A stretch of 7,901 bases of DNA, taken from the NCBI GenBank assembly GCA_903885865.1, contig CAISKH010000688.1, positions 1 through 7,901 of the forward strand. The letters are read 5' to 3'. The translations under genes were made by a program, and so were the position numbers. Source of the stretch: an uncultured Mucilaginibacter sp. Its GTDB lineage: Bacteria; Bacteroidota; Bacteroidia; Sphingobacteriales; Sphingobacteriaceae. Of the stretch, positions 1 to 6,704 are shown one piece after another (positions within the stretch are counted from its first letter, which is position 1; each line of letters begins with the position of its first letter). Below the pieces are notes generated by a model, which saw nothing but the letters and a program-made list of their open reading frames with translations, searched no databases and was not told the origin of the DNA.

Positions 1-54
1 AGGGGTTAAAATAATGCCCATATTCACAATTAATTAACAAACAAAGGTAATTAA

Positions 55-90
55 ATGAATAAAGGCATCATGTCGCCGTATTGTTTTTGA
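55..90 (+). CDS. possible 11-residue ORF just before a terminator
   Basis: ATG at 55 opens a short frame reading MNKGIMSPYCF and ending in TGA. AAAGG at 43-47 lies seven bases upstream, a better Shine-Dalgarno match than any other gene in this window has. A stop codon (TAA, 52-54) directly precedes the ATG, so this is not the tail of a longer frame. A strong terminator starts 12 bases after the stop. It may be a leader or small peptide, or chance; I do not recognise the peptide. Confidence 0.25.
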   Translation: MNKGIMSPYCF

Positions 91-102
91 TATTTTACTG
101 AC

Positions 103-138
103 AAAAAAGCCCGGTGCTGTTAAACACGGGGCTTTTTT
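103..138. terminator. bidirectional intrinsic terminator
   Basis: The arm at 103-116 (six A, then GCCCGGTG) pairs with 125-138 (CACGGGGC, then six T) around the 8-base loop CTGTTAAA, with a single G-G mismatch (113/128). The GC-rich core flanked by A and T tracts gives a U-run on either strand. On the minus strand it lies 33 bases past the FAS1 gene stop. On the plus strand it ends whatever is transcribed from the left, including the small ORF at 55-90. Confidence 0.88.
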
Positions 139-170
139 TGGACACTGCAAACTGATAACTGCAAACTAAA

Positions 171-719
171 TTACCCCGGCATTACCACGGTATTGATTAC
201 ATGTATTACACCGTTGCTTTGATTTACGTCGGCAATAGTTATCCATGATTTGCCGCCTTTTTCATCAACCAGGTATAGTTTTTTACCTTCGGCCATCACG
301 TTTAACGTACCGCCTTGTACTGTTTTTAATTCGGCTTTACCATTACCTGCCTTAACTTTTGCCCACAGGTCGGCTGAGCTTAAACGGCCGGCAACAACAT
401 GGTAAGTTAAAATTTTGGTAAGGGTAGCTTTATTCTCGGGTTTTACCAGGGTTTCAACAGTTCCCTTAGGTAATTTGTCGAACGCCTCATTAGTTGGCGC
501 AAATACGGTAAACGGGCCCGCCGATTCTAATGTTTCAACCAGACCTGCAGCTTTAACGGCGGCAACCAAAGTGGTATGGTCTTTTGAATTTACGGCATTC
601 TCTACAATGTTTTTGGTAGGATACATAGCCGCGCCGCCAACCATTTTGGTTTGAGCGTAAGTGTTTGGCGCAATTGCGATAGCTACTAAAGCAAGGGCCG
701 AAATAATTAATTTTTTCAT
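171..719 (-). CDS. secreted single-domain fasciclin (FAS1) protein
   Basis: This 182-residue protein starts with a Sec signal peptide: two Lys, a hydrophobic stretch at about 4-18, and likely cleavage after TYA (residue 22). One FAS1 domain fills the rest. Its H1 motif is FTVFAPTNEAF (70-80), the YH pair is in LTYHVV (105-110), and the H2 motif is VIHVINTVVMP (171-181). FAS1 domains are known in extracellular adhesion and ligand-binding proteins; bacterial versions are common in Bacteroidota and their substrates are mostly unknown. There is no lipobox, so it is probably periplasmic or secreted. The ATG is preceded by an A-rich leader without Shine-Dalgarno, normal for the phylum. It lies 122 bases downstream of hemW on the same strand. 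I see no convincing promoter box between them, though separate transcription is likely. The terminator at 103-138 ends it. Confidence 0.9.
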   Translation of the reverse strand: MKKLIISALALVAIAIAPNTYAQTKMVGGAAMYPTKNIVENAVNSKDHTTLVAAVKAAGLVETLESAGPFTVFAPTNEAFDKLPKGTVETLVKPENKATLTKILTYHVVAGRLSSADLWAKVKAGNGKAELKTVQGGTLNVMAEGKKLYLVDEKGGKSWITIADVNQSNGVIHVINTVVMPG

Positions 720-841
720 GTTGTTTTAATGTTGTTTTTGGGGAGATACGCAAAGTTTTTACCAGCGGTTTTATATTTCTAATAGCCTGAAGTTGTAGGT
801 TTTTTTAAAACCAATGGGATTATAAATGCGTAAGTACGCGC

Positions 842-1963
842 CTAAAAAAATAACCCTGATGCTATATGGTCGGCATATAATTTACCGGTTTGGGTGAGGT
901 AAATGATGTTGTTTTGTTGAGTTATCCAACCCTTATCAAAAAAGAGCTGCGCAGCTTTGATCAGTACATTTGCCGATGCTGCCGCGATAGCGTTTAGCTT
1001 ATTCATATCCAGCCCCCACATGGTACGCAACGAGGTCATGATATACTCGTTTAAGAGATCAGCTTCAGATAAGATCTCCATTTCAGCAGGCAGGCTATTG
1101 GTTTGAATAGCATGAATATATTTGGCATTATTGGCAATATTCCACTGCCTTGTTTCGCCGTTATAAGCGTGTGCCGACGGGCCGATGCCCAGGTATTTCA
1201 CCCCCCGCCAATAGTTTGAATTATGTTTGGAGTAATGCCCCGGCTTGCAGAAGTTTGAGATCTCGTAATGCTCAAAACCTTTTGCCGCCATAGCATCCAT
1301 CAGCAAGTTAAATTGGTCGGCACTTTGGCCCTCGTTCATGGCGGGCTGCTTTTTTTTGCTGATGAACGATGCCAGCGCGGTACGTGGTTCAACTGTCATG
1401 GAATAAGCTGAGACATGAGGCACATCTAACTCAAAAGTTTTATCAAGGTTGTATTTCCATTTTTGTGCACTTAGCAGGGGATAGCCATAGATCAGGTCCG
1501 CGGTAATATTCTCAAACCCTATATCCTGCGCCCGTTTTATTGATGCCTCGGCTTCATTGGCGCGATGCACGCGGTTCATCCATTGCAGGTCATCATCAAA
1601 AAACGATTGGATACCAATACTTAAGCGGTTAACCGGGGTTTGGCGCAATGCCTGTAACTTAGCTTTGTCAAGGTCGTCAGGGTTGGCTTCTAAAGTAATT
1701 TCGGCGTTGATATCAACAGTATGTAAACCGGTAATGGTATCTAATAACAAATTTATTTCGCCGGATTCCAGCAGGGATGGCGTACCCCCACCAAAATAAA
1801 TGGTTTCAATGGTTTCGCCCTGCAGGTAATCTTTTTGCAATTGTATCTCTTTTACCAGCGCCTGTAAAAGCTCATCCTTATATTTTAAAGAGGTACTGAA
1901 ATGGAAATCGCAGTAATGGCAAGCCTGTTTGCAAAAAGGAATGTGTATATAAATACCTGCCAT
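842..1963 (-). CDS. hemW: HemW, radical-SAM heme chaperone
   Basis: This 373-residue protein has the radical-SAM cluster motif CKQACHYCDF, with Cys11, Cys15 and Cys18 as the 4Fe-4S ligands. The SAM-binding GGGTP is at 58-62, followed by EANPDD (92-97) and RLSIGIQSFF (113-122). The HemW signature runs from HYEISNF (232-238) through KHNSNYW (246-252) to YLGIGPSAHAY (257-267), and a HemW C-terminal helical region follows. Phe follows the CDF aspartate where HemN coproporphyrinogen dehydrogenase has a fourth Cys. That separates it from true HemN, although databases often label it coproporphyrinogen III oxidase-like. HemW binds heme and is thought to insert it into respiratory proteins; it is cytoplasmic. 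Length is normal. The ATG at 1963 puts the first Cys at residue 11, as expected. It is divergent from the sensor gene at 2148 and carries a -7-like box just upstream. Confidence 0.93.
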   Translation of the reverse strand: MAGIYIHIPFCKQACHYCDFHFSTSLKYKDELLQALVKEIQLQKDYLQGETIETIYFGGGTPSLLESGEINLLLDTITGLHTVDINAEITLEANPDDLDKAKLQALRQTPVNRLSIGIQSFFDDDLQWMNRVHRANEAEASIKRAQDIGFENITADLIYGYPLLSAQKWKYNLDKTFELDVPHVSAYSMTVEPRTALASFISKKKQPAMNEGQSADQFNLLMDAMAAKGFEHYEISNFCKPGHYSKHNSNYWRGVKYLGIGPSAHAYNGETRQWNIANNAKYIHAIQTNSLPAEMEILSEADLLNEYIMTSLRTMWGLDMNKLNAIAAASANVLIKAAQLFFDKGWITQQNNIIYLTQTGKLYADHIASGLFF

Positions 1964-1968
1964 TGGTG

Positions 1969-1976
1969 CAAAAATA
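1969..1976 (-). promoter_or_regulatory. candidate -7 box of hemW
   Basis: Read on the minus strand this is TATTTTTG, an exact match to the Bacteroidota -7 consensus TAnnTTTG. It ends five bases before the hemW ATG, so transcription would begin at or next to the start codon, giving a leaderless or nearly leaderless mRNA. A TTTG that could be the -33 element lies 25 bases further upstream (2002-2005), slightly beyond usual spacing. AT-rich DNA yields such matches by chance. Confidence 0.35.
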
Positions 1977-2124
1977 AGGAATTTGCCTCACTCTGTCTTT
2001 CCAAATGAATACCGGAAGCCTTTTAGTTGATTCTCAATTATATAATATAATTTTCAACCAAAATTATCATCCATTGTTCTTATATTTATCCTACTTAATT
2101 TCTTGCCTGAATTATAAAAGCGTA

Positions 2125-2136
2125 TTAACCGGTTAA
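2125..2136. promoter_or_regulatory. 12-bp palindrome upstream of the sensor gene
   Basis: TTAACCGGTTAA is a perfect palindrome ending 11 bases before the ATG at 2148. It sits in the divergent spacer between hemW and the sensor, where a dimeric regulator or ribosome-proximal structure could act. It has no loop, so it would be a binding site rather than a hairpin. Function is only inferred from position. Confidence 0.25.
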
Positions 2137-2147
2137 ATCAAAGCCTT

Positions 2148-3203
2148 ATGAAAATCAAGAATAAACTTCTTTTAGGATTTGGATTATTGTTTATCGTCAT
2201 ACTTCTTTTTGGCGTGGTTTCACTATATTACATTGAACAGCTATCTGAAACTTCCAATATCGCTTTAAAGAATAACTACGAAACATTAACCTTTACCAGG
2301 GATATGCGTTCGGTTTTGGATGAGCACGATTTGCCGCTGACACCCGCAGCATCAGCAACATTTGACAATGCGCAAAAAAAACAGGAAAAAAATATAACAG
2401 AACATGGCGAAAACGAGGCTACTGGTGGTGTACGTAAAGCATTTGACGTACTTACCAGCCCTTCGTCGGGCTTAAGTCAGCAACTGGAAGCCGAAAGAAA
2501 TATCCGTTTGCTGTTGAAAAGGATCGATGGGTTAAACCTGCAGGCTATTGTGCTAAAAAATAACACGATACGATCAACGGTAACCAGGGCGACCCTGTAC
2601 CTTGAAGGAATAGGGTTTATTACCTTTTTTATTCTTTTTATTTTCATAGCTAATTTCCCCGGTTTTATACTTAACCCGCTTAACCGTTTTAGAAATGGCA
2701 TACATCAGATCAGTCAAAGAAATTATGATATCCGGCTGGATTTTAAAACAGGCGACGAGTTTGCTGAGTTAGCCAATGAATTTAACACGATGGCTGCAAG
2801 GCTTGATAAATGGGAAAACACGGATCATACAAGAATTTTTGCAGGTGAATTAAGGATAAACGCATTGATAAAAGAAATGCCTGATGCAGTAATTGGCATA
2901 AATGAAAAAGACGAAGTGCTGTTTATGAATACGGCAGCAATTAGAATATTGAACCTGGGCGACAAGCCTTTTATCGGGCAGTCTGTTAAAATACTGCCCA
3001 AAGGTAATTTGCTGAAAATGATAGTAGACAACAAAGACACCGGCCAACCCTTAAAAACCCAACTGAACGGAAAAACGGCATCCTTTCAACAAAAGAACCT
3101 TGAAATTTCGGTACCTAATTTAAAACCCGATCTTGACTCGCTGCAATTCGCTGCCTATCCGGCCGGAATGATCTATGTGTTAAAGAATATAGAAGAAATT
3201 TAA
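2148..3203 (+). CDS. HAMP-PAS membrane sensor lacking a histidine kinase domain
   Basis: This 351-residue inner-membrane protein resembles the front half of a sensor histidine kinase. TM1 is at about 7-28. A mostly helical periplasmic region spans about 29-148, and TM2 lies at about 150-175. HAMP covers about 172-224, with the conserved proline in NPLNRF and the second helix DEFAELANEFNTMA (203-216). A PAS domain follows at about 236-346 (from LIKEMPDAVIGINEKDEVLF). The protein stops at VLKNIEEI, about where related Bacteroidota kinases, as I recall them, enter the linker to the HisKA helix. No H-box (SHELKTP-like) or ATPase motif follows in any frame in the 93 bases before the next gene. It may be a degenerate kinase, a regulatory decoy, or an adaptor partnering a kinase elsewhere. 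The start ATG has an A-rich upstream context; the next gene begins 93 bases later. Confidence 0.82.
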   Translation: MKIKNKLLLGFGLLFIVILLFGVVSLYYIEQLSETSNIALKNNYETLTFTRDMRSVLDEHDLPLTPAASATFDNAQKKQEKNITEHGENEATGGVRKAFDVLTSPSSGLSQQLEAERNIRLLLKRIDGLNLQAIVLKNNTIRSTVTRATLYLEGIGFITFFILFIFIANFPGFILNPLNRFRNGIHQISQRNYDIRLDFKTGDEFAELANEFNTMAARLDKWENTDHTRIFAGELRINALIKEMPDAVIGINEKDEVLFMNTAAIRILNLGDKPFIGQSVKILPKGNLLKMIVDNKDTGQPLKTQLNGKTASFQQKNLEISVPNLKPDLDSLQFAAYPAGMIYVLKNIEEI

Positions 3204-3291
3204 GGTAATTGCCCAATATGTGCCGCGACGTAACAGTTAAGTAAACAGCGCTTTTTTTAATACTCCAGGCTTAAACAACCAATAATTCAGG

Positions 3292-3299
3292 TATTTTTG
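3292..3299 (+). promoter_or_regulatory. -7-like box overlapping the annotated start of the DUF4271 gene
   Basis: TATTTTTG matches TAnnTTTG exactly, but its last three bases are the TTG start codon used for the longest frame. If it is a real promoter, transcription starts about seven bases downstream and the protein would have to start later, for example at GTG 3318. No good -33 TTG is seen at normal spacing, so chance remains possible. Confidence 0.28.
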
Positions 3300-4286
3300 G
3301 AAAAAATTAATCGGGCGGTGCGTTTTATAACTTTTTGTTTTCTTTTTATTGTCACCGGCAGTTTGGCAGCACATGCGCAAAATGACTCGCTGGTCCGTAA
3401 GAGTACAATAATAAATCCCGGTCAGAAAAAACCTATCCCTATACTTGATTCGATTATACTGGCTGCCGCCGAAAGAAAAAAATTTATTGCAGATTCTCAA
3501 GCCTTTGCTTATATAAAATACCCGGATTCGGTTACAAAAAAACAGTACACCGACAGGGTAATTCGGGAAAATCTATATAAGGGAAATTATTTTCTGGATA
3601 TCCCGTTTAGATCAAAAAGTACTTTGAGGACTGGGCATATTCGCTCAACCCGCGACCAATGGATCATTGTTATTATAATAGGCTTGTTATTGTATACAGC
3701 GATACTGAATATTATAATGAACAAGGATATAAAAAATGTATTCCAGTCATTTTATAGTAAACGTACGCTTGCTTTGGCTAGTAAAGAAGAAGGGCAGATA
3801 AATTTCTGGGCCTTTACGTGCCTGTATTTATTGTTTGGTTTAACATTTGGTCTTTTTTTATACCAGTTGGCTTCCTATAAGGGTGTTTATTACAGTATAA
3901 GCGGCTTCAGGTTGTTTATTTCGCTTTCATTTGTAATCATCATCTTATTTGCTGTTAAATTTTTGGTGTTAAAATTCATCGGTTTTATTTTTGATATCCA
4001 TAAGCTCGTAGACGAATATATATCTATATTATATTTAACTTATTTTAATATCGCTTTTGTTTTTTTGCCGGTTACCTTGTGTTTTAGCCTGCTTGCAGCG
4101 TTGTATATACCCTATTTATTAACAGTAGCATTGCTATTAATAGTGGTAATTTTTACGTGGCTTTATTTGCGCAGCAGCGTAAATATTATTTCTAATATTC
4201 GATTTCACAAGTTTTATTTATTTATCTATCTTTGTGCCCTCGAAATCTGCCCCGTTTTAATTTTAATTAAGGCATTGAATATATAA
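3297..4286 (+). CDS. DUF4271 multi-pass membrane protein
   Basis: The 329-residue frame from TTG 3297 begins with a signal peptide (hydrophobic stretch about 9-22, likely cleavage after AAHA, residue 27). A soluble periplasmic region of about 90 residues follows. About six membrane helices lie at roughly 122-141, 170-190, 202-231, 246-268, 270-290 and 305-326. The C-terminal block FHKFYLFIYLCALEICPV (303-320) matches what I remember as the DUF4271 hallmark, a Bacteroidota-restricted family of unknown function. No ATG lies near the front. The alternative start is GTG 3318, which still gives an intact signal peptide and would escape the overlapping -7-like box. It is 24 bases upstream of the HemD-like gene and probably cotranscribed. 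I recall this pairing as common in the phylum; whether it relates to the gliding genes downstream is unknown. Confidence 0.78.
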   Translation: MEKINRAVRFITFCFLFIVTGSLAAHAQNDSLVRKSTIINPGQKKPIPILDSIILAAAERKKFIADSQAFAYIKYPDSVTKKQYTDRVIRENLYKGNYFLDIPFRSKSTLRTGHIRSTRDQWIIVIIIGLLLYTAILNIIMNKDIKNVFQSFYSKRTLALASKEEGQINFWAFTCLYLLFGLTFGLFLYQLASYKGVYYSISGFRLFISLSFVIIILFAVKFLVLKFIGFIFDIHKLVDEYISILYLTYFNIAFVFLPVTLCFSLLAALYIPYLLTVALLLIVVIFTWLYLRSSVNIISNIRFHKFYLFIYLCALEICPVLILIKALNI

Positions 4287-4310
4287 TTATTAGGTTTTAT
4301 ACTACTCGAA

Positions 4311-5069
4311 TTGGAAGATAGAAAGAAAAAGGTGAAAAGTATATTGGTTACTTTATCAAAGCCCGAAAACGATAAAAACCCCTATGCTGAACTGGCGAAA
4401 AAGCTTAACCTGAAGATCGATTTCAGGTCGTTTATACATGTTGAGGGTGTGCCTGCCAAAGATTTTCGAAAGGATAAGATCAACCTGGCTGATTTCACAG
4501 CGGTAATATTTACAAGCCGTAATTCGGCCGATCATTTTTTCAGGATATGTGAAGAAATGCGCTTCGAGGTGCCGATAGAAATGAAATATTTCTGCCTTTC
4601 TGAAACCATTGCCCTCTATCTTCAAAAATATATACAGTACCGGAAACGAAAAATATTCTTTGGCAAACAAACCGCGACAGACCTTGCCGAAGTGCTGAAA
4701 AAGCATTCAGGCGAAAAATTTCTTTACCCCTGCTCGGATGTAGCTGCTGAAGAAACACAAAAATTTTTGCTGGAGAATGGTTACGACTTTACGCCGGCCG
4801 TGTTATTCCGTACGGTATGCAGCGACCTGTCTGACCTGGCTGAGGTTTTTTACGATGTGATCGCTTTTTTCAGCCCGTCGAGCATACAATCGCTGTACAA
4901 AAACTTTCCCGATTTTAAACAAAACAATACGCGTATAGCCGCTTTTGGCGCAACAACGCATAAAGCAGTATTAGAAGCAGGGTTAATTTTAGATATTCCG
5001 GCCCCTACACCAGCCGCCCCATCCATGACAATGGCTATTGAGCAGTATTGCAAACAGGTAAACAAATAG
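4311..5069 (+). CDS. hemD: uroporphyrinogen-III synthase (HemD/HEM4 family)
   Basis: This 252-residue cytoplasmic protein should cyclise hydroxymethylbilane to uroporphyrinogen III in tetrapyrrole synthesis. HEM4 landmarks appear in order: AVIFTSRNSADHFF (64-77), CLSETIALYLQKY (95-107), LYPCSD (138-143), AVLFRTV (163-169), DVIAFFSPSSIQSL (182-195), IAAFGATTHKAVLEAG (209-224) and PTPAAPSMTMAIEQY (232-246). Length is normal for the family, which is poorly conserved in sequence. The longest frame starts at TTG 4311. GTG 4332 (MKSILVT) is an alternative and is preceded by a purine-rich stretch that could serve as a ribosome site. No in-frame ATG occurs near the beginning. It lies 24 bases behind the DUF4271 gene. 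It shares the tetrapyrrole theme with hemW at 842-1963, but the two are separate units. Confidence 0.85.
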   Translation: MEDRKKKVKSILVTLSKPENDKNPYAELAKKLNLKIDFRSFIHVEGVPAKDFRKDKINLADFTAVIFTSRNSADHFFRICEEMRFEVPIEMKYFCLSETIALYLQKYIQYRKRKIFFGKQTATDLAEVLKKHSGEKFLYPCSDVAAEETQKFLLENGYDFTPAVLFRTVCSDLSDLAEVFYDVIAFFSPSSIQSLYKNFPDFKQNNTRIAAFGATTHKAVLEAGLILDIPAPTPAAPSMTMAIEQYCKQVNK

Positions 5070-5076
5070 TTTTTTC

Positions 5077-5279
5077 GGCAAATTTATTTTTCGGCCACGT
5101 AACATTTTGCAATTTTTAACGTATAAGCTTTAACATAGATAGCGCAGTTATAAGTAGTAATTTAAAGAATTGTAGTTGGATAGCACCCTGCCCTTACAGT
5201 TAACAAATTTGCCCTTGAGTTTAAGAAATGTTTTTTTTAATTATAAAAAACATTTTTTATTATTTGATGTGGCAAATTT
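5077..5279. repeat. three copies of GGCAAATTT in the hemD-gldK spacer
   Basis: The 9-mer GGCAAATTT occurs at 5077-5085 (+), 5205-5213 (-) and 5271-5279 (+). The last two form an inverted pair that brackets the AT-rich inverted repeat at 5226-5255. A separate 9-mer, TTTTTCGGC, is directly repeated at 5071-5079 and 5087-5095. The copies could be operator sites for the gldK promoter, or remnants of an AT-rich spacer; no function can be assigned. Confidence 0.4.
5226..5255. repeat. AT-rich inverted repeat (possible weak terminator or operator)
   Basis: AAATGTTTTTT (5226-5236) and AAAAAACATTT (5245-5255) are perfect 11-base inverted arms around an 8-base loop. T residues continue to 5258. With only one G-C pair the hairpin is weak for a terminator, and it lies 156 bases past the hemD stop. 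It could still separate hemD from gldK transcription or bind a dimeric regulator. Confidence 0.45.
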
Positions 5280-5296
5280 TATATATTCGGGGGTCA

Positions 5297-5326
5297 TTTG
5301 GTGTTATATTTTATAACCGTATTTTG
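5297..5326 (+). promoter_or_regulatory. candidate gldK promoter
   Basis: TTTG at 5297-5300 is followed after 19 bases by TATTTTG (5320-5326), an imperfect version of the TAnnTTTG -7 box at typical Bacteroidota spacing. Transcription would start only a few bases before the ATG at 5338. Other AT-rich candidates upstream (TATATTTT at 5305-5312, TATATTCG at 5282-5289) fit less well with a -33 element. Confidence 0.3.
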
Positions 5327-5337
5327 ATTTGTCAAAA

Positions 5338-6666
5338 ATGAAGCAAGTATACTTTTTAATAACGATTTTAGTTACTGGGATATTAAGCGGATGCGGTAAA
5401 GGCGGAGACCGGGGTGAGTTAGTGGGTGTTGCCTATCATCAATCTGCACGGTCTGATGTCCCTTATGGCATGGTTTATATCCCAAGCGGTACTTTTTTAA
5501 TGGGACAAACGGACCAGGACATTACCTATTCCCAGATCGCACAAACCAAGCAGGTTACAATACCTGCATTTTTTATGGATGCAACCGAGATATCAAACAG
5601 CCAGTACAGGCAGTTTGTTAATTGGGTGCGTGATTCGATAGCTATTACTTCGTATTTGAACGACCCTAAATACTATGTGGGTGCGAATGCCAAAACACCG
5701 AATGCTAATCCTACCGGTAAAAAATATATCAACTGGGACTATCTAAGAAGATACCCTATCTGGAACAGCCGCGCTACAAAAGGGAAAGTGAACCCTAACG
5801 CCACAAAGCTGCAGGGCATGATGTACCAGGGCGATGACCGTGTGTTTGACCGGGATGAAATTGATGTGCGCCTGTTAAAATACAATTATGAAAAAATTGA
5901 CTGGCGCGCAGCCGCTAATTATAAAAACGACAAAACTAAAAAACGGTCAGATGTTATTATGCGTGACACCATTCCGGTTTATCCTGATACACTGGTTTGG
6001 TTAAGTGATTTTTCGTACGCCGCTAACGAGCCTATGGTTCAGGGTTATTTTTCACACCCTGCATTTAAAGACTACCCGGTAGTTGGTGTTAACTGGCGCC
6101 AGGCGCGTGCATTTACCGTGTGGCGAACCCGTTATAACGAAGCTTATAAAAACTCTATACACCAGGCGAAACGGGCAGAGTATGACCTGCCAAACGAAAG
6201 TGAATTTGAATATGCCGCCCGTGGCGGAAGGATAGGTACCGATTATCCATGGGGAGGCCCTTATATTAAAAACGCGAAGGGCTGCCTGCTGGCAAACTTT
6301 AAACCAGGCCGCGGCAATTATTCAGACGATGGCGGAACTTACACGGTAAAAGTGAAATCGTATTTCCCCAATGACTATGGCTTATATAATATGGCCGGTA
6401 ATGTAGCCGAATGGACCTCGTCAGCATTTGACCCTTCGGCATCAACCTTTGTTAACGACCTGGCGCCAACATTTAACTATGAGGCTAAAAAGAGCGACCC
6501 CGAGGTAATGAAACGTAAAGTGGTAAGGGGCGGATCATGGAAAGATATTGGATATTTTCTGCAAAACTCTTCACGTACCTATGAATACCAGGATACCGCC
6601 AAATCATATATCGGTTTCCGTTGTGTTACCAGTTTCCAGGGGCGTGACATGAAAGATACACGATAA
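5338..6666 (+). CDS. gldK: GldK/PorK, type IX secretion system lipoprotein
   Basis: From ATG 5338 the protein has 442 residues; the frame also extends to TTG 5329, adding only three residues. A lipoprotein signal ends in LSGC with the lipidated Cys at 19. The rest is an FGE-sulfatase (formylglycine-generating-enzyme-like) fold: MVYIPSGTFLMG (45-56), ATEISNSQYRQFVNW (82-96), VVGVNWRQARAF (248-259), YDLPNESEFEYAARGG (282-297), GLYNMAGNVAEW (348-359), VVRGGSW (395-401) and YIGFRCV (424-430). The insert with DTLVWLSDFSYAANEPM (217-233) is typical of GldK. The paired catalytic cysteines of true FGE are absent, in line with a structural role. GldK forms the periplasmic ring with GldN, attached to the outer membrane. 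GldJ shares the fold but is longer and not normally next to gldL. gldL follows after 38 bases, so they form one operon. Confidence 0.93.
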   Translation: MKQVYFLITILVTGILSGCGKGGDRGELVGVAYHQSARSDVPYGMVYIPSGTFLMGQTDQDITYSQIAQTKQVTIPAFFMDATEISNSQYRQFVNWVRDSIAITSYLNDPKYYVGANAKTPNANPTGKKYINWDYLRRYPIWNSRATKGKVNPNATKLQGMMYQGDDRVFDRDEIDVRLLKYNYEKIDWRAAANYKNDKTKKRSDVIMRDTIPVYPDTLVWLSDFSYAANEPMVQGYFSHPAFKDYPVVGVNWRQARAFTVWRTRYNEAYKNSIHQAKRAEYDLPNESEFEYAARGGRIGTDYPWGGPYIKNAKGCLLANFKPGRGNYSDDGGTYTVKVKSYFPNDYGLYNMAGNVAEWTSSAFDPSASTFVNDLAPTFNYEAKKSDPEVMKRKVVRGGSWKDIGYFLQNSSRTYEYQDTAKSYIGFRCVTSFQGRDMKDTR

Positions 6667-6704
6667 TAAGCTTACATTCATAAACCAAAAACTTACGCAT
6701 TACT

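Noticed and set aside
2..37. C-terminal end of an upstream plus-strand gene
   Set aside because: Eleven codons open from the window edge to TAA at 35-37 are too few to tell from chance.
415..654. Plus-strand 79-codon frame
   Set aside because: It lies entirely antisense to the FAS1 gene, which has a signal peptide and full domain motifs; it shows no motif of its own.
798..812. GGTTTT/AAAACC hairpin as a hemW terminator
   Set aside because: The stem is only six mostly A-T pairs with a 3-base loop and no U-run follows on the minus strand.
1557..1799. Plus-strand 80-codon frame
   Set aside because: It is antisense to the conserved core of hemW and is a by-product of that coding sequence.
3246..3258. 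AGCGCT plus T-run as terminator of the sensor gene
   Set aside because: The AGCGCT palindrome has no room for a loop and no longer stem can be drawn before the T-run.
3237..3500. Minus-strand 87-codon frame across the sensor-DUF4271 spacer
   Set aside because: Most of it is antisense to the DUF4271 signal peptide region and it has no recognisable features or ribosome site.
4356..4706. Minus-strand 116-codon frame
   Set aside because: It is antisense to hemD, whose HEM4 motifs run through the whole stretch.
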